DNA of 10,562 nucleotides, taken from positions 1-10,562 of the forward strand of contig JAQWCT010000074.1 of NCBI GenBank assembly GCA_028705785.1, written 5' to 3'. Made by a program: the position numbers and the translations under genes. This stretch comes from Sulfurospirillaceae bacterium (GTDB taxonomy: Bacteria > Campylobacterota > Campylobacteria > Campylobacterales > Sulfurospirillaceae). Every line of letters begins with the position of its first letter. Within the stretch, counting starts at the first letter, position 1. The notes below the pieces were generated by a model. It worked only from the letters and a program-made list of their open reading frames with translations. It was not told where the DNA came from and did not search any database. Shown here one piece after another: positions 7,191 through 10,562 of the stretch.

Positions 7191-8218
7191 GTACGAAATT
7201 AAGTGAAGAGCAAAAAACACTTTACAATGAACTCACTATGGCCGAAAAAGCAGCTATTCTTCTTATACAACTAGGAGAAGATTCGACTGCTAACCTTTTT
7301 TCACATATGGAAATTGATGTGGTAACTGAAATCTCAAAATATATTGCGACAGCTAAAAATATTGATAAATCAGTAGCCAATGCTGTATTAGAAGAGTTTT
7401 ATGTTATCTTGCAATCTAACCAGTACATTAGAAGTGGTGGTATGGAGTATGCTAAAGAGATTTTATACCGAACATTTGGTGCTGAGGGCGCACAAAAAAT
7501 TCTTGATAAACTTTCAAAATCAATGGAAAATACCCAAAGCTTTGGCTATCTTTCACAAATTAAACCACAGCAATTGGGTGACTTCATCATTAATGAGCAT
7601 CCTCAAACCGTAGCATTGATTTTAGCCCACATGGATCCAACGAGTGCGGCGGAAACACTTTCTTTCTTCCCAGATCAACTTAGAAGTGAAGTTACCATCA
7701 GAATGGCAAATTTGGGTGAAATATCACCTTCAGTTGTCAAAAGAGTCTCAGCAGTACTTGAAAATAAACTAGAATCACTCACTTCGTATAAAGTAGAAGT
7801 GGGAGGTCCAAGAGCGGTTGCTGAAATCCTTAATAGATTAGGTCAAAAGGCTTCCAAAACAACCATTGCCTATATTGAACAAGCTGATGAAAAACTAGCA
7901 TCTATCATCAAAGATATGATGTTTACATTTGAAGATATCATGAAGCTTGATGGCAATGCAGTACGAGAAATCCTCAAAGTAGCCGATAAAAAGGATCTTA
8001 TGGTAGCACTCAAAGGCTCAGGCGATGATTTGCGTAGAAAGTTTATGGACAATATGTCTCAAAGAGCGCAAGATGCCTTTTTAGAGGAGATGAATTTCTT
8101 GGGAGCAGTCAGAGTTAAAGATGTAGAAGAAGCACAACGAAAAATCGTTGAAGTGGTACAAAAGCTTGCTGAACAAGGTATCATGCAAATTGGTGAAGCC
8201 GAAGAGATGGTTAACTAA
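7187..8218 (+). CDS. fliG: Flagellar motor switch protein FliG
   Basis: FliG is the C-ring protein that sits on FliF and meets the stator, so it generates torque and changes rotation direction with FliM and FliN. The 343-residue protein shows the N-terminal FliF-binding domain (about 15-105), the middle domain with the FliM-binding EHPQ motif at 137-140 (NEHPQTVALILAHM), the GGPRAVAEILN linker at 206-216, the MFTF motif at 245-248, and the C-terminal torque domain. In the torque helix LRRKFMDNMSQRAQDAFLEEM the charged positions known from E. coli appear kept: R293, E300/E301 and R309. The length is standard. The start is an ATG in an ATGA overlap with fliF, with an AAGGA ribosome site six bases upstream (7176-7180). 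The stop TAA shares one base with the fliH ATG. Confidence 0.97.
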   Translation: MSTKLSEEQKTLYNELTMAEKAAILLIQLGEDSTANLFSHMEIDVVTEISKYIATAKNIDKSVANAVLEEFYVILQSNQYIRSGGMEYAKEILYRTFGAEGAQKILDKLSKSMENTQSFGYLSQIKPQQLGDFIINEHPQTVALILAHMDPTSAAETLSFFPDQLRSEVTIRMANLGEISPSVVKRVSAVLENKLESLTSYKVEVGGPRAVAEILNRLGQKASKTTIAYIEQADEKLASIIKDMMFTFEDIMKLDGNAVREILKVADKKDLMVALKGSGDDLRRKFMDNMSQRAQDAFLEEMNFLGAVRVKDVEEAQRKIVEVVQKLAEQGIMQIGEAEEMVN

Positions 8219-9018
8219 TGGAACATAACATTATCAACAAAGAAAAAGTAGAAGAGCACTCTGTTCAGAAATACCGATTTAAGGTGATAGGAAGTAATTT
8301 AGCGGATATGCAAGATTCTTTACATGTAGAGGAGCAATATAACGATGAAAATAGTCTTATTGCCGATGTAAAGCCGATATTTGAAGAAATCTCTCATGTG
8401 GCAAGATTAGAAGAAGGACAAAATCAGTTTATTGAAGAGTTGTTGCGTAAAACAGATGAGCTCTCTTCTAATGTCATCAAACTTCAGATACAAATAGAAA
8501 AACAAGAGCAAGACTTTAACAACAGACTCAGTGATGAAGTCACAAGAGAAAGAGACAGTGCCTATAAAGAGGGCTATCAAAAAGCTAAAGAAGAATCTGA
8601 AGTTCTAGCCCAAGAGATGAAGTCTCGCTATCTAAAATCTATTTCTGGATTGGATGACTTGTATAAAAAAATGGAGGGAGTATTTGCTAAATTAGAAGCA
8701 GATATGAGTGCCACTGCCTTTGAAATAGCCAAAGAAGTCATCAAAAAAGAAGTTAAAGATTCAAGTGCTTCAATCGCCATTTCACTCTCAAAAGAACTTT
8801 TAAAAGACATTAAAGATGCTACAAAGGTTGAACTAAGAGTCAATCCAAAAGACTTAGAAGAACTCAAAGAAGTGTACCTTAAAGATGAAAAAATTAAGGT
8901 CACAGCAGATGATTCTATCACGCTTGGTGGTGTTGTGATTCTAAGTGATGTCGGTAATTTGGATGGAAATTTGGCGATGCGTTTGGAAAAAGTAAAATAT
9001 CTAATACAAGAAAATTAA
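8218..9018 (+). CDS. fliH: Flagellar export ATPase regulator FliH
   Basis: FliH is the cytoplasmic peripheral-stalk protein that dimerises, binds the ATPase FliI and tethers it to the C ring and export gate; it is related to the b and delta subunits of F-type ATPases. The 266-residue protein has a flexible start, a long, highly charged helical region (about 52-160, likely coiled coil, including RDSAYKEGYQKAKEES) and a C-terminal FliH domain. The latter begins near FEIAKEVIKKEV and includes LRVNPKDLEELKE (206-218) and the closing LGGVVILSDVGNLDGNLAMRLEKV. The name also rests on its place directly after fliG. It contains no tryptophan, so the two N-terminal Trp residues that in E. coli FliH contact FlhA are absent. 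The ATG overlaps the fliG stop by one base (TAATG) and has no strong ribosome site of its own, which suggests coupling. Confidence 0.9.
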   Translation: MEHNIINKEKVEEHSVQKYRFKVIGSNLADMQDSLHVEEQYNDENSLIADVKPIFEEISHVARLEEGQNQFIEELLRKTDELSSNVIKLQIQIEKQEQDFNNRLSDEVTRERDSAYKEGYQKAKEESEVLAQEMKSRYLKSISGLDDLYKKMEGVFAKLEADMSATAFEIAKEVIKKEVKDSSASIAISLSKELLKDIKDATKVELRVNPKDLEELKEVYLKDEKIKVTADDSITLGGVVILSDVGNLDGNLAMRLEKVKYLIQEN

Positions 9019-9029
9019 AACGAGCCAAA

Positions 9030-10367
9030 ATGAAAAAAATTAATGAACAATCAATTGAAGAACTCAACATTTATTGCGACACAATTCGAAAAAAAATTAT
9101 TCAAACAGTGAGTAAAAATGGTGGACATCTTAGCAGTAATGTAGGAGCAGTAGAGCTTATTGTTGCAATGCACTATGTTTTTGATATAGAAAATGACCCT
9201 TTTATTTTTGATGTCAGCCATCAATCCTATACCCACAAATTAATCACAGATAGGTGGGATAATTTTGATTCACTTCGTGAATTCAATGGCATTAGTGGCT
9301 ATACAAGACCTGATGAATCACCTTATGATTATTTTGTAGCAGGGCATAGTTCTACTTCAATTTCACTAGCTGTGGGTGCGGCAAAGGCTATTGCCTTAAA
9401 AAAAGAACAATCAACAAGAGTTCCTATTGCACTTATTGGAGATGGATCTTTGAGTGCAGGAATGGTTTATGAGGCACTCAATGAATTGGGTGATAGAAGA
9501 TATCCTGTCGTTATTCTTCTTAATGATAACAAGATGAGTATTTCAAAACCTATTGGTGCGATTAGTAAATTTTTATCCCAAGCAATGGCGGGAAATTTTT
9601 ACCAAAAAATAAAAAAAATAACTGAACAGATATTGCAATATTTACCAGAGAGTGCCACTTATATGGCGAAAAAATTTGAGGAAAGCCTTAAACTTATTAC
9701 GCCTGGAATGTTGTTTGAGGAGTTGGGTGTTGATTATATTGGACCTATTGATGGACATAATTTAGAGAGTCTTATTAAAGCAATGCAAGCAGCTAAGAAT
9801 CTTAAAAAACCTGTTATTATTCATGCCCAAACACTCAAAGGTAAAGGCTATGAAATGGCTGAGGGGTACTATGAAAAATGGCATGGTGTAGGACCTTTTG
9901 ATGTAGCCAGTGGAGAGGCGATTAAAAATGGCGCTTCAAAAAATGCAACTGCGATGTATAGTGAGGCTTTGTTAGCATTAGCTCGAAAATATGAAAATGT
10001 CGTTGGTGTTACAGCAGCAATGCCTAGTGGTACAGGGTTAAGTAAATTGATACAACTCTATCCTAATCGTTTTTGGGATGTTGCTATTGCTGAACAACAT
10101 GCTGTAACTTCAATGTGTGCGATGGCAAAAGAGGGCTTTAAGCCTTTTATTACGATTTATTCCACCTTTTTACAAAGAGCCTATGATCAAATTATCCATG
10201 ATGCGTGTATTATGAATTTGGATGTTGTCTTTGCGATTGATCGTGCTGGCATCGTGGGAGAAGATGGAGAAACACATCAAGGCGCTTTTGATATTTCATT
10301 TTTAAGTGCTATTCCTAATATGTCATTGATGGCACCAAGAGATGAAAAGGAATGCATGAAGCACTAA
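9030..10367 (+). CDS. dxs: 1-deoxy-D-xylulose-5-phosphate synthase, N-terminal 445 residues, cut by a frameshift
   Basis: DXS joins pyruvate and glyceraldehyde 3-phosphate, with thiamine diphosphate, to make DXP, the entry to the MEP isoprenoid pathway and a precursor of thiamine and pyridoxal. Visible features are GGHLSSNVGAVEL (31-43), DVSHQSYTHK (61-70), AGHSSTSIS (104-112), the ThDP/Mg motif GDGS..(D138)..N167, GPIDGHN (238-244), GKGY (271-274), WHGVGPF, and in the pyrimidine-binding domain AEQHAVT with the catalytic Glu E355, followed by EDGETHQGAFD (H416). The protein runs on to APRDEKE and then reads C-M-K-H-stop, where DXS should continue for another 170 or so residues. The missing part follows in another frame (see the next entry), so this is dxs interrupted by a one-base loss, either real or an assembly error. 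It starts 11 bases after fliH with a poor ribosome site. Confidence 0.9.
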   Translation: MKKINEQSIEELNIYCDTIRKKIIQTVSKNGGHLSSNVGAVELIVAMHYVFDIENDPFIFDVSHQSYTHKLITDRWDNFDSLREFNGISGYTRPDESPYDYFVAGHSSTSISLAVGAAKAIALKKEQSTRVPIALIGDGSLSAGMVYEALNELGDRRYPVVILLNDNKMSISKPIGAISKFLSQAMAGNFYQKIKKITEQILQYLPESATYMAKKFEESLKLITPGMLFEELGVDYIGPIDGHNLESLIKAMQAAKNLKKPVIIHAQTLKGKGYEMAEGYYEKWHGVGPFDVASGEAIKNGASKNATAMYSEALLALARKYENVVGVTAAMPSGTGLSKLIQLYPNRFWDVAIAEQHAVTSMCAMAKEGFKPFITIYSTFLQRAYDQIIHDACIMNLDVVFAIDRAGIVGEDGETHQGAFDISFLSAIPNMSLMAPRDEKECMKH

Positions 10368-10562
10368 ATTATGCGTATTTTCACAAAGGACCATTGGCAA
10401 TTAGGTATCCAAGAGGCTCTTTTTATGATTGTTCTGATTTTGAATCTACTCCTTTTATCTACGGTAAAGCGCAAGTGCTTCAAGAAGGAAGTAACGATAT
10501 ATTATTATTGGGATATGGTAATGGTGTTGGAAAAGCCATAGAGTGTTCTCATATTCTTAAAG
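10352..10562 (+). pseudogene. dxs: dxs continuation in the displaced frame (partial, runs off the window)
   Basis: From 10352 the frame one base back is open to the window end, 70 codons. It reads MHEALNYAYFHKGPLAIRYPRG and continues through a segment ending in NDILLLGYGNGVGKAIECSHILK. GPLAIRYPRG is the conserved DXS motif that follows APRDE, and the rest matches the start of the C-terminal transketolase domain. Joining the two frames with one extra A near 10350-10353 would give APRDEKEMHEALNYAY, a natural DXS sequence. I see no promoter or ribosome site suggesting independent expression. The ATG at 10352 is simply a codon inside the gene. The true 3' end lies beyond the window. Confidence 0.85.

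Noticed and set aside
10346..10354. Programmed -1 frameshift in dxs at A AAG GAA
   Set aside because: Only the P-site codon could re-pair after slipping; the A-site codon would not. There is no clear X-XXY-YYZ heptamer, and I saw no obvious stimulatory hairpin just downstream. A missing base explains the data more simply.
9030..10562. Horizontal acquisition of dxs
   Set aside because: The sequence has the same AT-rich codon use as its neighbours, and the order fliH-dxs is, as far as I recall, normal for Campylobacterota.

Overview
The window reads as a core-chromosome segment of a Campylobacterota (Epsilonproteobacteria) species. The evidence is the AT-rich codon use, the T-rich/TAAAAT promoter style, the protein sequences, and a gene order that, as I remember it, matches Campylobacter jejuni (pth, YjgP/YjgQ permease, lysA, HAD hydrolase, pheA, hisC, fliF, fliG, fliH, dxs). 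A free-living relative such as Sulfurospirillum is my guess for the genus; I cannot prove it from the sequence. I see no RNA genes, insertion sequences, CRISPR arrays, phage genes or clear intrinsic terminators. Every gene lies on the + strand and coding density is close to total.

Layout: (1) 1-168, the 3' end of pth, overlapping by 4 bases a GTG-started LptF/LptG-family permease gene (165-1223). (2) A 79-base gap, the only intergenic space longer than about 20 bases, carrying a good sigma-70 type promoter. (3) An amino-acid block: lysA (1303-2511), a NagD-like HAD hydrolase gene (2508-3272), pheA (3275-4342, start revised here) and hisC (4346-5446). (4) A flagellar block: fliF (5463-7190), fliG (7187-8218) and fliH (8218-9018), encoding the MS ring, the rotor switch protein and the export ATPase regulator. 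(5) dxs (9030 to the window end), first enzyme of the MEP isoprenoid pathway, interrupted near position 10350 by an apparent one-base loss.

From lysA to dxs the genes overlap by 1-4 bases or are 2-16 bases apart, so they are probably one long transcript from the promoter before lysA. It joins lysine, phenylalanine and histidine/aromatic synthesis with early flagellar assembly and isoprenoid synthesis. The joining is odd functionally but appears to be an inherited arrangement of the lineage, not a new system.

I found no undescribed system. The points most worth a second look are the dxs frameshift, a palindrome (YYTTACATGTARR) found four times and always in the same codon frame, the Asp-to-Gln change in the HAD catalytic motif, and the better-supported downstream start of pheA.
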